DNA from: Propioniciclava sinopodophylli
GTDB taxonomy: Bacteria; Actinomycetota; Actinomycetes; Propionibacteriales; Propionibacteriaceae
NCBI RefSeq assembly: GCF_004324755.1
Contig: NZ_SDMQ01000002.1
Span: 248,001-312,000 of the forward strand
Length of the DNA stretch: 64,000 bases
Reading direction: 5' to 3'
The position numbers and the translations under genes are program-made. Each line of letters begins with the position of its first letter. Positions within the stretch are counted from its first letter, which is position 1. Of the stretch, positions 35,232 through 43,586 are shown piece by piece. The notes below the pieces were generated by a model that was given only the letters and a program-made list of their open reading frames with translations, did no database searches and was not told the DNA's origin.

Positions 35232-36287
35232 TCAGCCCAGCCAGCGCAGCAGGGCGTCATGGCAGGCGTGCAGGTCGGCGACCGGGCAGAACTCGTCGTC
35301 GGTGTGCGCCTTGCCGGGGTCGGCCGGGCCGAAGTTCACCGCCGGGACGCCGAGCGCTGAGAAGCGCGCCACGTCCGTCCAGCCGTACTTGGCGCGCGGC
35401 TCGCCGCCGACCGCGGTGAGGAATTCGGCGGCGGCCGGGCGGTCCAGGCCGGGGCGGGCGGCGGGCGACTCGTCGGTCCAGACGAGGTCGTGCCCGGCGA
35501 ACACCTGCGCGCAGTGGGCCTTGGCGTCGGCGATGTCGCGGTCGGGCGCGAACCGGAAGTTGACGGTGATCGTGCAGCGGTCGGGGATCACGTTGCCGGC
35601 GATGCCGCCGGTGATGCCGACGGCGTTGAGGCCCTCGCGGTATTCAAGCCCTTCGACCTCGACCGTTCGCGGCTCGTAGTCGGCCAGCGTCCGCAGCAGG
35701 ACGCCCGCGTTGTGGATGGCGTTGTGCCCCAGCCAGCTGCGGGCCGAGTGCGCCGCCGTGCCTGACGTGGTGACCTCGAAGCGCAGGGTGCCCTGGCAGC
35801 CGCCCTCGATCCGGGCACCCGTGGGCTCCATCAGCACCGCGAAGTCGCCGGCGAGCAGGTCCGGGCGGTTGCGCGCGAGGCGTCCGAGGCCGTTCTTGAC
35901 CGCCTCGACCTCCTCGTTGTCGTAGAAGATCCACGTCACGTCGTGGCGCGGCTCGGACAGCTGGGCGGCCGCGGCGAGGGCGACGGTCACGCCACCCTTC
36001 ATGTCGCACGTACCGCGTCCGTAGATGAGGTCGCCCTGGCGCCACGACGGCAGGTTGGCCGCCAGCGGGACGGTGTCGAGGTGCCCGGCGACCACCACGC
36101 GGGTGCCGCGGCCCAGCGTCGTCCGGGCCACGACGGCGTCTCCGTCGCGCTCGACCGTGAGGTGCGGGGGGGCAACGAGGGCCTCCTCCACGGCGTCGGC
36201 GAGGGCGCGCTCGTTGCCGCTGACGGACTCGATGTCGGTCACGGCCATGAGCAGGTCGGGCAGGGCGGCGGAGAGGTCCAGTGCCAT
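35232..36287 (-). CDS. dapE: Succinyl-diaminopimelate desuccinylase
   Basis: M20 metallopeptidase that removes succinate from N-succinyl-LL-diaminopimelate. 351 residues. Metal ligands are visible in VVVAGHLDTVPL, YGRGTCDMKGGV, FYDNEEVEAVKNG and, near the end, VNFGPADPGKAHTDDEFC; the dimerisation lid contains GTAAHSARSWLGHNAIHNAG. I use ATG 36287, which follows TAGGCT by seven bases; the upstream in-frame start at 36332 would precede the promoter. Confidence 0.93.
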   Translation of the reverse strand: MALDLSAALPDLLMAVTDIESVSGNERALADAVEEALVAPPHLTVERDGDAVVARTTLGRGTRVVVAGHLDTVPLAANLPSWRQGDLIYGRGTCDMKGGVTVALAAAAQLSEPRHDVTWIFYDNEEVEAVKNGLGRLARNRPDLLAGDFAVLMEPTGARIEGGCQGTLRFEVTTSGTAAHSARSWLGHNAIHNAGVLLRTLADYEPRTVEVEGLEYREGLNAVGITGGIAGNVIPDRCTITVNFRFAPDRDIADAKAHCAQVFAGHDLVWTDESPAARPGLDRPAAAEFLTAVGGEPRAKYGWTDVARFSALGVPAVNFGPADPGKAHTDDEFCPVADLHACHDALLRWLG

Positions 36288-36294
36288 GCCGGTC

Positions 36295-36300
36295 AGCCTA
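36295..36300 (-). promoter_or_regulatory. -10 box, leaderless promoter of dapE
   Basis: TAGGCT seven bases before the dapE ATG. Confidence 0.55.
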
Positions 36301-36352
36301 GCCCTGCGCCCCCGTGGCAAAATGGCTGTCAATGCCGAAGCCAGGAGACCCC

Positions 36353-37423
36353 ATGCAGCACCCCGACGAGCCCACCCAGGCCCTGCCCTCGTTCGAGGCG
36401 GCCGGCGACACCCCCGAGCTCGACACCACCGTCGAGGGAGGCTCCACCGTCGCGCCCGACGGGCCCGACGCCAAGCCGAGCGGGCCGCGTCCGCTCGTGT
36501 GGCTGCTGTCCGCGCTGCTCGTGGTGGCGCTCATCGCCGGCGTCGTCTGGTTCGCCGTGTCGACCAGCCGCGCCAACCGCGAGGCCGCCATCCGCGACAC
36601 GGCCACCAGCTACCTGACGTCGGTGGCCGACGGTGACGCGGCGCTGGCCCTGGAGCACCTCGCCGAGCAGCCTGCCAACACCGCGCTGCTCACCGACGCC
36701 GTTCTCGCCGCCTCGAAGGAGGCGGCCCCGCTGACCGACGTCCAGGTGGGCGCGATCGGCGGCGAGGAGAACGCACCGACCGTGGACGTCAGCTACCGCC
36801 TCGGGGACCAGCCGGTGGAGACCCGCCTGCAGTTGACCGGCGACGGCCGCTCGTCGTGGAAGCTCGTCGACGGCCTCGGCGAACTGACGCTGGCCAACCT
36901 CGACGCCCTCACCGTCAACGGTGCGGAGCTCACCGAGGCGACCAACCCGGTGTTCCCGGGCACCTACACGGCCGCCCCGGTCAACGACAAGGTGCAGCTG
37001 CACGGCGAACCGACGGCCACCATCGCCTCCCCCACCCAGGACCCGTTCCGCATGGACGTCGTGCCCGGCCTGTCCGAGCTCGGCCACCAGACCGTGCTCA
37101 ACGCGGTGAGGACCCGCTACGACGAGTGCCTGGCCGCCACCGAGTCCCGCCCGGCCAACTGCCCGTTCGGCGTCTCCACCGACGGCGTCGAGGTGGCCGA
37201 GGGCTCGGTCCGCTTCGCTGGCGCCAACGACCCGTGGGCGGCCTTCGCCCCCGTGCTCGACCCGGCCGCGATGACCGCCGGCGGGAAGATCCCGTTCACC
37301 GTGAACGCCACCGCCACCGTGACCCGCGACGGTCTCACCACCGAGGCGACCACCGTCCTCAACGGCGAGCGCGGCTACACCGTCGACCTGACCCAGGACC
37401 CGGCCGTCGTCACCTGGTGGTGA
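36353..37423 (+). CDS. Single-pass membrane protein of unknown function
   Basis: 356 residues. A hydrophilic, acidic N-terminus (about 1-42) is followed by one membrane helix (LVWLLSALLVVALIAGVVWF) and a long extracytoplasmic region. The first part of that region, with TATSYLTSVADGDAALALEHLAE, resembles the NTF2-like fold of DUF4878-type proteins, and later beta-rich repeats follow. Only two cysteines (CLAATESRPANCPFG) are present, which may form a disulfide. The start has AGGAG six bases upstream. It is divergent from dapE and precedes dapD; I do not recognise a named family. Confidence 0.8.
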   Translation: MQHPDEPTQALPSFEAAGDTPELDTTVEGGSTVAPDGPDAKPSGPRPLVWLLSALLVVALIAGVVWFAVSTSRANREAAIRDTATSYLTSVADGDAALALEHLAEQPANTALLTDAVLAASKEAAPLTDVQVGAIGGEENAPTVDVSYRLGDQPVETRLQLTGDGRSSWKLVDGLGELTLANLDALTVNGAELTEATNPVFPGTYTAAPVNDKVQLHGEPTATIASPTQDPFRMDVVPGLSELGHQTVLNAVRTRYDECLAATESRPANCPFGVSTDGVEVAEGSVRFAGANDPWAAFAPVLDPAAMTAGGKIPFTVNATATVTRDGLTTEATTVLNGERGYTVDLTQDPAVVTWW

Positions 37424-37497
37424 CCCACCTGACGTAGGCTGATCCACGCTTCGGGCCCTAGGCGGGCCCTGCCCGAACGACCCGAGGAGACCTTGAG

Positions 37498-38433
37498 ATG
37501 ACGACTGCCGCGCGCCCCGCCTGGGGCTGGGGACTGGCCACGACGACCGACGCCGGGGACGTCCTCGACGTCTGGTACCCCGCCCCGGCCCTCGGCTCCC
37601 CCGAGGCGGACGCCGTCACGCCGGCCGCCCTACTCGCGGCCCAGGTGGCCGACGACATCCGCGGCGTGCGCACCGAGGTCGTCCAGACCGTCATCGACCT
37701 CGACGCCGCCCCGGCCTCGACGGCGGACGCCTACCTGCGCCTCCACCTGCTGAGCGCCCGGGTCTGCGCGCCGCGCACCCCCAACCTCGACGGCATCTTC
37801 GGCGTCCTGCCGAACGTCGTGTGGACCTCGGCCGGCCCCTGCGCCGTCGAGGGCTTCGAGGACGTCCGCGGGGCGCTACGCGCCGCGCGTGGGCACCTGA
37901 CCGTCTTCGGCGTGGACAAGTTCCCGCGCATGGTCGACTACGTCGTGCCCTCCGGCGTGCGGGTGGCGGACGCCGACCGCGTCCGCCTGGGCGCGCACCT
38001 CGCCTCCGGCACCACCGTGATGCACGAGGGCTTCGTGAACTTCAACGCCGGCACCCTCGGGGCGTCCATGGTCGAGGGCCGCATCTCGGCGGGCGTCGTC
38101 GTGGGCGACGGCTCCGACGTTGGCGGCGGCGCCTCGATCATGGGCACGCTGTCCGGCGGCGGCAAGGAGCAGGTCTCGGTCGGCGAGCGCTGCCTGCTGG
38201 GCGCCAACGCCGGCATCGGCATCTCGCTCGGCGACGACTGCGTCGTCGAGGCTGGCCTGTACGTCACCGCGGGCACCAAGGTGACCCTGCCGGACGGCCA
38301 GGTCGTCAAGGCCGCCGAGCTGTCCGGGTCCGACGCCCTGCTCTTCTTCCGCAACTCCGTGACCGGTGCCGTGGCCGTCCGTCCCCGCAAGGGCCAGACG
38401 GTCCAGCTCAACGCCGCGCTGCACGCGAACTGA
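37498..38433 (+). CDS. dapD: Tetrahydrodipicolinate N-succinyltransferase, actinobacterial type
   Basis: 311-residue enzyme that succinylates tetrahydrodipicolinate for diaminopimelate synthesis. The actinobacterial N-terminal domain opens [21 protein letters not shown]; the left-handed beta helix carries [36 protein letters not shown], the typical glutamate- and glycine-containing active-site loops, and [31 protein letters not shown] lies ten bases before ATG. It completes, with dapA, dapE and dapC, the local lysine cluster. Confidence 0.95.
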   Translation: MTTAARPAWGWGLATTTDAGDVLDVWYPAPALGSPEADAVTPAALLAAQVADDIRGVRTEVVQTVIDLDAAPASTADAYLRLHLLSARVCAPRTPNLDGIFGVLPNVVWTSAGPCAVEGFEDVRGALRAARGHLTVFGVDKFPRMVDYVVPSGVRVADADRVRLGAHLASGTTVMHEGFVNFNAGTLGASMVEGRISAGVVVGDGSDVGGGASIMGTLSGGGKEQVSVGERCLLGANAGIGISLGDDCVVEAGLYVTAGTKVTLPDGQVVKAAELSGSDALLFFRNSVTGAVAVRPRKGQTVQLNAALHAN

Positions 38434-38444
38434 GCGGGCGACCC

Positions 38445-39311
38445 TTGACGGCGATCCGACGCGTCCTCGTGGCGCTGGTCATCACGGCGCTCGTGATGAC
38501 CGGGATCGTCGTCGGGCTGTGGGCGCTGTACGCCTGGAACAAGGAACCCATGCCCCTGGGCGACCAATGCTCGGCGTCCGTGGCGGACATGACCGTGTCG
38601 GTCACGACCGAGCAGGCCGAGAACCTGTCGATGATCGTCGGGGTGGCGACCCAGCGCGGGCTCGCGCCGCGGGCGTCCACCATCGCGATCGCGACGGCCT
38701 ACCAGGAGTCGGGCATCCGCAACCTGACCTACGGCGACCGCGACTCGCTGGGGCTGTTCCAGCAGCGGCCCTCACAGGGCTGGGGCAGCCCGACCGAGGT
38801 GCGCGACCCGTATCACGCGTCCAACCGGTTCTACGATGCCCTGGTCAAGGTGCCGGACTGGCGCAACGGCGACGTCAACGACGTCGCCCAGGAGGTGCAG
38901 CGCAGCGGCCACCCCAACGGCTACGCCAAGCACGTGGAGAACGCCCGCCGCCTCGCGAGCGCGCTGACCGGTGAGACGCCGGCCTCCTTCACCTGCCGCG
39001 TGTTCGACCCGCCGACGGGCGACCCAGAGGGGCTGGCGACCTTCCTGGAGCGGACGCTGCCGGCGTCCAGCCGCGTGACACGGACCGCGGACGAGGTGAC
39101 CATCGAGGCGGAGTCGGCCCAGCTGGCCTGGTCGGCGGCGTCCCTGTCGGTCGCGAACCACCACCGCTTCGGGCTGGCCGGCGTCGACGTCGCGGGCCGC
39201 ACGTGGACGCCGAGCTCGCGCGAGCTGGCGACGTGGGAGGGCGAGCCGACGGGCGGCACCACCGTCGTCGTGCGCTTCGATGTGCGCCCGACGCCCACAC
39301 CGACCCCCTGA
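38445..39311 (+). CDS. Membrane-anchored lysozyme-fold protein
   Basis: 288-residue exported protein with an uncleaved or signal-type N-terminal helix (VLVALVITALVMTGIVVGLWAL). The stretch IAIATAYQESGIRNLTYGDRDSLGLFQQRPSQGWG is the hallmark of a widespread actinobacterial family, often mis-annotated as heavy-metal transporter, whose fold resembles transglycosylase/lysozyme domains, with E in YQESG as the likely catalytic acid. The C-terminal 120 residues form a second small domain. TTG 38445 is chosen since it retains the basic AIRR before the helix; GTG 38469 is an alternative. Probably acts on the cell wall. Confidence 0.8.
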   Translation: MTAIRRVLVALVITALVMTGIVVGLWALYAWNKEPMPLGDQCSASVADMTVSVTTEQAENLSMIVGVATQRGLAPRASTIAIATAYQESGIRNLTYGDRDSLGLFQQRPSQGWGSPTEVRDPYHASNRFYDALVKVPDWRNGDVNDVAQEVQRSGHPNGYAKHVENARRLASALTGETPASFTCRVFDPPTGDPEGLATFLERTLPASSRVTRTADEVTIEAESAQLAWSAASLSVANHHRFGLAGVDVAGRTWTPSSRELATWEGEPTGGTTVVVRFDVRPTPTPTP

Positions 39312-39366
39312 TCCTTGCGGCGGGCCCTTCGAGGCTCCTTCGTCGCAGCTCAGGGGCCGCGGAGCG

Positions 39367-40464
39367 TCAGCCGAGACGGGACCCCGCGGCGGCGATGCGC
39401 TCGTCGGAGGCGGTCAGCGCGATGCGGACGTGCCGGCCGGACGCCGCACCGTAGAAGTCGCCCGGAGCGGCCAGGATGCCCCGCTCGGCGAGCCAGTCGA
39501 CGGTGGCGCGGCAGTCCTCGCCGCGGGTGGCCCACAGGTAGAGCGACCCCTCGGAGTGGTCGATGCGGAAGCCCGCGGCCTCCAGGGCCGGCTTCAGCAC
39601 CGCCCGGCGCGCGAGGTAGCGTCCGCGCTGCTCGGCGACGTGGTCGTGGTCACCCAGCAGGGCCACCATCGCGTCCTGGACGGGGCCGGGCACCATCAGC
39701 CCGGAGTGCTTGCGCACCTCCAGCAGCTCGCCCAGCAACGACGAGCAGCCGGCGAGGAACCCGGCTCGGTAGCCCGCCACGTTGGAACGCTTGCTGAGCG
39801 AGTGGGCGGCGATCAGGCCCTCGGGCGTCCCGCCGCAGACGTCGGGGTGCAGCACCGAGACCGGCTCGACGTCCCAGCCGAACTCGCCGTAGCACTCGTC
39901 GGAGGCCAGCACGGCGCCGACGGAACGGGCGGCGTCCACCCACGCGCGCAGCGCGTCGGCGCCGAGGATGGCGCCGTGGGGGTTGGCCGGGGAGTTGATC
40001 CAGATGAGCCGCGGGCGGGCAGCGGCCGCCTCGACGGGGTCATCGGTGGCGAGCACCTCGGCGCCGGCGATGCGGGCGCCCACCTCGTAGGTCGGGTAGG
40101 CCGTGGTCGGGATGACCACGGTGTCGCCGGGGCCCACGCCGAGCTGGAGCGGCAGGTGCGCCACGAGCTCCTTGGTGCCGATCACGGGTAAAACGTTGGC
40201 GTCCTCCAGCGGGACGCTGCTCCAGCGCCCCTCGAGGTAGCCCCGGATCGCCTCGCGGAGCGCGGGCGTCCCCCACACGGTCGGGTAGCCCGCCCAACCG
40301 GACGCCGACGCCGCGAGCGCGTCGAGGGCCAGCTGCGGGACGGGGTCGACGGGCGTCCCGACCGAGAGGTCGCAGATGCCGTCGGGGTGCGCGCGGGCGC
40401 GGTCACGCGCCCCCGCGATGGTGTCCCACGGGAAGTCGGGCAGGCGGCCCGACAGTCCGGTCAC
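39367..40464 (-). CDS. dapC: N-succinyldiaminopimelate aminotransferase DapC
   Basis: 365-residue class I/II PLP aminotransferase. The opening [36 protein letters not shown] is typical of actinobacterial DapC. The PLP lysine is in [17 protein letters not shown], the [11 protein letters not shown] motif binds the cofactor, [11 protein letters not shown] holds the Asp/Tyr pair, and RHVRIALT carries the carboxylate-binding arginine. It starts within the end of the ferredoxin gene (4-base overlap), as seen in many actinobacteria, so the two are one transcript. Confidence 0.93.
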   Translation of the reverse strand: MTGLSGRLPDFPWDTIAGARDRARAHPDGICDLSVGTPVDPVPQLALDALAASASGWAGYPTVWGTPALREAIRGYLEGRWSSVPLEDANVLPVIGTKELVAHLPLQLGVGPGDTVVIPTTAYPTYEVGARIAGAEVLATDDPVEAAAARPRLIWINSPANPHGAILGADALRAWVDAARSVGAVLASDECYGEFGWDVEPVSVLHPDVCGGTPEGLIAAHSLSKRSNVAGYRAGFLAGCSSLLGELLEVRKHSGLMVPGPVQDAMVALLGDHDHVAEQRGRYLARRAVLKPALEAAGFRIDHSEGSLYLWATRGEDCRATVDWLAERGILAAPGDFYGAASGRHVRIALTASDERIAAAGSRLG

Positions 40465-40781
40465 TCGCCCTGGGGCGGGAGTGCTGCGACGACCGGGTGG
40501 TCGGCGTCGATCTTGCCCATCTTGGCGGCGCCGCCGGGGGAACCGAGGTTGTCGAAGAACTTGACGTTGACGTCGTAGAACTCCGCCTGGTCGGCGGGGA
40601 CGTCGTCCTCGTAGTAGATGGCCTCGACGGGGCAGACCGGCTCACAGGCGCCACAGTCGACGCACTCGTCGGGGTGGATGTAGAGCATCCGGTTGCCCTC
40701 GTAGATGCAGTCGACGGGGCACTCCTCGACGCACGCGAGGTCCTTCACGTCGACGCACGTCTGGGTGATGATGTAGGTCAT
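40461..40781 (-). CDS. fdxA: 7Fe ferredoxin (3Fe-4S/4Fe-4S)
   Basis: 106-residue soluble electron carrier. The first cluster site is [17 protein letters not shown] and the second [12 protein letters not shown], the pattern of FdxA/FdxC seven-iron ferredoxins. An acidic, aromatic C-terminal extension ([20 protein letters not shown]) is typical of the actinobacterial form. ATG 40781 has AGGAG eight bases upstream; the longer in-frame start is rejected. Co-transcribed with dapC. Confidence 0.95.
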   Translation of the reverse strand: MTYIITQTCVDVKDLACVEECPVDCIYEGNRMLYIHPDECVDCGACEPVCPVEAIYYEDDVPADQAEFYDVNVKFFDNLGSPGGAAKMGKIDADHPVVAALPPQGE

Positions 40782-40850
40782 CGAATACGCTCCTGACAGT
40801 TCCCTCGCTTGACTCAGGGCCCCACCATACAACGCTCAACAGGAGGTTCG

Positions 40851-41384
40851 ATGCCCGCGCCGAACGATGTCGTGGGATCGTTGGATCCGCCCCCGTCGCA
40901 GGGCGAGCGGGTGAGCCTGCGGGTGCTCTCCGACGCGGGCGCGCGGGAGGTGATCGGCTTCGTGACCGGCCTGTCGGCGACGGGTGTCAGGGTGGTGGAC
41001 CGGCGGGGTGTCGAGCACGCCCTGGAGCGCGCGCAGGTGGACGCCATCCGTCGCGTCGCCGTCGCGCTGGGCCGGCGTCCCGAGGCCACCCCCCGAGACC
41101 TGCTGGACGCCCTCGCCCAGCGTGCCGGGGCTTCCGGGCCGGCGTGGGTGGGGCGCATCTCGTCCCTGCTCGAGGGCCGGACGCCCCCGGCCACCGTCCC
41201 GGCGTGGGGCGAGTGGGCCGAGGTCGACGGCGTCCGGGCGCGGTTCGAGGGCGAGTGGGTCACGTTGCCCACGGCGTCCGACTCGACGGTCGTGGCCGCG
41301 GCGTGGTGGGCGACGCGCATGGGCGCGCGCTCGGTCCAGGTCCGGGGCGACGCCGCCCCGGACGGGTTCACGCTCCTGGGCTAG
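40851..41384 (+). CDS. Unknown protein with an SH3-like N-terminal domain
   Basis: 177 residues. Residues about 15-65 (GERVSLRVLSDAGAREVIGF followed by a GVRVVDRRGVEHALERAQVD stretch) resemble the small SH3-like barrel found in front of the acetyltransferase domain in Rv0428c-type proteins. No GNAT catalytic motif follows; instead there is a helical middle part and a short beta-rich end. AGGAGG sits four bases before ATG 40851. It may be a degenerate or partner form of that family. Divergent from fdxA. Confidence 0.7.
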   Translation: MPAPNDVVGSLDPPPSQGERVSLRVLSDAGAREVIGFVTGLSATGVRVVDRRGVEHALERAQVDAIRRVAVALGRRPEATPRDLLDALAQRAGASGPAWVGRISSLLEGRTPPATVPAWGEWAEVDGVRARFEGEWVTLPTASDSTVVAAAWWATRMGARSVQVRGDAAPDGFTLLG

Positions 41385-41423
41385 GACGAGTCCTCGCCGG
41401 TCGTTGCACGAGTCCTGGGCGCA

Positions 41424-43193
41424 TCAGCGCTCGATGCGGTCCGCCCGGCGGTTCGGGTTGGTGCACTCCACCGGCGTGAGGGTGTTGTACGTCCACTTGA
41501 ACGGCTCGGTGCGCACCAGCGACCCACCCCGGTAGAACAGGCGGTTGTAGGTCACCGTGAAGCCGTTCATGGCGCTCTGGGGGCTGCAGACCGGCGAGTT
41601 GTCCTTGATGGCGGGGCCGGGCGTCTTCACGTTGCTGCGCACCGGGTCGGACGCCTTCACGTCGTACGTCTTGGTCGACCACACGCGCACCGTCACCGAT
41701 CCCTGGCCGCCGACCTTCGGGTTGTTCGTGAAGGCCTGCATGAGGACGCCGTAGTCGGTGTTGTTGCGGAACTTCATGTCGACCGAGTTGTAGTCGAGCG
41801 TGGCCTCGCGCCCCATCGGGTAGCGGCTGAAGTAGAGCGAGTGGGGCTTGTGGTAGATGTCCTCCAGGCCGGCGAAGAAGATCGCGTTGAAGGTCGTCGT
41901 GGTGGTCTGCGAGATGCCGCCGCCCATGCGCTCGACGACGCGGCCGCCGTCGATGGCGCCGCCGGCCATCCAGCCGCGGGCCAGGGTGCGCGGACCGAGC
42001 ACCTTGTTCATCGAGAACTCCTCGCCCGGCTTCAGGAACACGCCGTTGATGAGGCCGGCCGACTTGCCGATGTTGTTGACCCGGTAGGCGCTGGCCGGGA
42101 AGTTCGTGGTGAACTCGCCGGTGATCTCTTTGACGCCCATCTTCTCGGCCATCTCGGTGGTGAAGTCGGCCTTCTTCTGGGCGACGGTCACGGTGCCGGT
42201 GCGGTCGCCGGCCTTGACCATGGCGGCCTGGACGACCTGGACCAGTTCCTCCTTGTCCACGCCCATGCCGTCGACGGACGGCACGATGACGGGCTTGCCG
42301 CCCTCGAAGCGGAAGCGGGCGTCCTGCGGCTCGTCCAGCCCCAGGCCCTTGAGGGCGGTGCTGGCCTCGTCCATCAGGATGTCGGGGTCGACGTTGGCCT
42401 TGATGCCCCCGTCGGCCGCCTCGAAGGAGAGGGCCTTGGCGATCATGCCCGGCTCGACGGCGAACGTCTTGTCGCCGGCGGTCAGCGTGACCGGGGCCGA
42501 GAGCGCCGGCGCCGCGACCTCGTCGAGGGCCTGCTGGGCCTCCTCGGTTGTCACGTCGGGTTCCTTCTCGACGACGACGGCCGTCACCTCGGTCGCGTCG
42601 AGGTAGGCCGCGGCCACGGCGTCCTTGGTGGCGGCGGCGTCCAGCTTGACGCCGGGGGCGCCCTCCTTGAGCGCAGGCTTGCAGTCTTCCATCACGAGCT
42701 CGGCGTTGACCGGGTCGACGTCGGTGAGCTGCGCGAGTTCGGATGCCGTGGCGTCCAGCTTGGCGTCGTCGCGGGTCAGCACCGCCTCGTACGCCTGGCC
42801 GCCGACGAGGTTCTCCCAGATCTCGAGCGGGTTGAACGACGCGCCCACGCTCGCGGCGGCGACGGACGCGGGGGCGTCCACGCCCAGGCCCAGCTCGGCC
42901 GGGCTCTTGGTGAGCGCGTGCTCGCCGGCCTTGACGGTGATCGGTGCCTCGGATCTAGCGGCCAGCTCGGTGGTCAGCTTGGTCTGGGCCTCGCTGGGGG
43001 TCAGCCCGCCGACCGGGACGCCCTCGACGGTCGTCTTCGGCGCGAGTGTCTCCCCGGAGAGCATGTATCCGGCACCGTAGGCGCCGCCGGCCAGCAGGAC
43101 GATGCCACCCACCAGGACGGCGGCGATCGTGCCGCCGCGCTTTTTGCGGGGGGCTGGGGCCGGTGCTGCGGCCTGGGGGTCGGTGTAGGTCAT
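41424..43193 (-). CDS. VanW family envelope protein with PG-binding-like repeats
   Basis: 589-residue single-pass protein. After a short basic cytoplasmic start (APRKKRGGT) comes a membrane helix (IAAVLVGGIVLLAGGAYGAGYML), then about 300 residues of YoaR-type putative peptidoglycan-binding repeats with conserved segments such as VEGVPVGGLTPSEAQTKL, and the VanW domain: GEFTTNFPASAYRVNNIGKS, then INGVFLKPGEEFSMNKVLGPR and GGGISQTTTTTFNAIFFAGL. A charged C-terminal tail follows. VanW proteins occur in glycopeptide-resistance clusters and elsewhere; no van genes are here. The start at 43193 is likely, but 43226 is possible. Confidence 0.85.
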   Translation of the reverse strand: MTYTDPQAAAPAPAPRKKRGGTIAAVLVGGIVLLAGGAYGAGYMLSGETLAPKTTVEGVPVGGLTPSEAQTKLTTELAARSEAPITVKAGEHALTKSPAELGLGVDAPASVAAASVGASFNPLEIWENLVGGQAYEAVLTRDDAKLDATASELAQLTDVDPVNAELVMEDCKPALKEGAPGVKLDAAATKDAVAAAYLDATEVTAVVVEKEPDVTTEEAQQALDEVAAPALSAPVTLTAGDKTFAVEPGMIAKALSFEAADGGIKANVDPDILMDEASTALKGLGLDEPQDARFRFEGGKPVIVPSVDGMGVDKEELVQVVQAAMVKAGDRTGTVTVAQKKADFTTEMAEKMGVKEITGEFTTNFPASAYRVNNIGKSAGLINGVFLKPGEEFSMNKVLGPRTLARGWMAGGAIDGGRVVERMGGGISQTTTTTFNAIFFAGLEDIYHKPHSLYFSRYPMGREATLDYNSVDMKFRNNTDYGVLMQAFTNNPKVGGQGSVTVRVWSTKTYDVKASDPVRSNVKTPGPAIKDNSPVCSPQSAMNGFTVTYNRLFYRGGSLVRTEPFKWTYNTLTPVECTNPNRRADRIER

Positions 43194-43310
43194 GCGTTCC
43201 ACTTCTGCGGGGGTTTTCCGAGTCATGGTAGGCGAGGCGGGGTTGGTCCTCCGAATCACCGGCGGGATCGTTGCCGAACATTAGCCTCATCACCGGACGA
43301 GAAGGGCAGC

Positions 43311-43460
43311 GTGCGCACCATCATCATCGGCGGCACCGGCATGCTGGGCACCGCCATCGCCGCACGGCGCGTGGCCGAGGGTCACGCGCTAGTCACTTGG
43401 CTGGCCGCGGGCCATGGAACTGTCCGGCACCCACGGAACTGGCATTGCAACGCCAGCTGA
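43311..43460 (+). pseudogene. Truncated NAD-dependent epimerase/dehydrogenase start
   Basis: A GTG with GAAGGG upstream opens the reading frame VRTIIIGGTGMLGTAIAARR followed by VAEGHALV, which is a textbook N-terminal Rossmann beta-alpha-beta of an NAD(P)-binding epimerase/dehydrogenase. Homology-like sequence stops at about 43396; the frame then reads unrelated residues to a TGA at 43458-43460. The rest of the gene is missing, so this is a 5' remnant beside the transketolase terminator. Confidence 0.65.
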
Positions 43461-43472
43461 GTGCACGTTGGC

Positions 43473-43533
43473 CCGCGGGGTGGACGATGCCAAGCTGCTG
43501 CCTCGGACGAGGGCCTGGGAGACCACCCCGCGG
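43473..43533. repeat. 11-bp inverted repeat downstream of the epimerase remnant
   Basis: CCGCGGGGTGG at 43473-43483 and its exact complement CCACCCCGCGG at 43523-43533 are separated by 39 bases. It lies between the broken epimerase and the tkt terminator and may be the footprint of the deletion or a weak stem-loop. Confidence 0.55.
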
Positions 43534-43543
43534 ACAGCAAAGA

Positions 43544-43569
43544 GGGCACCATCCGCGAGGATGGCGCCC
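43544..43569 (-). terminator. Terminator of tkt
   Basis: GGGCACCATCC, loop GCGA and GGATGGCGCCC form an 11-bp stem with one G-U/A-C mismatch position, 18 bases beyond the transketolase stop. Confidence 0.75.
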
Positions 43570-43586
43570 CCTTGGTGCCGGCTGGA

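Noticed and set aside
43473-43533. The 11-bp inverted repeat as transposon ends
   Set aside because: Only 39 bases lie between the arms and no target duplication is seen.
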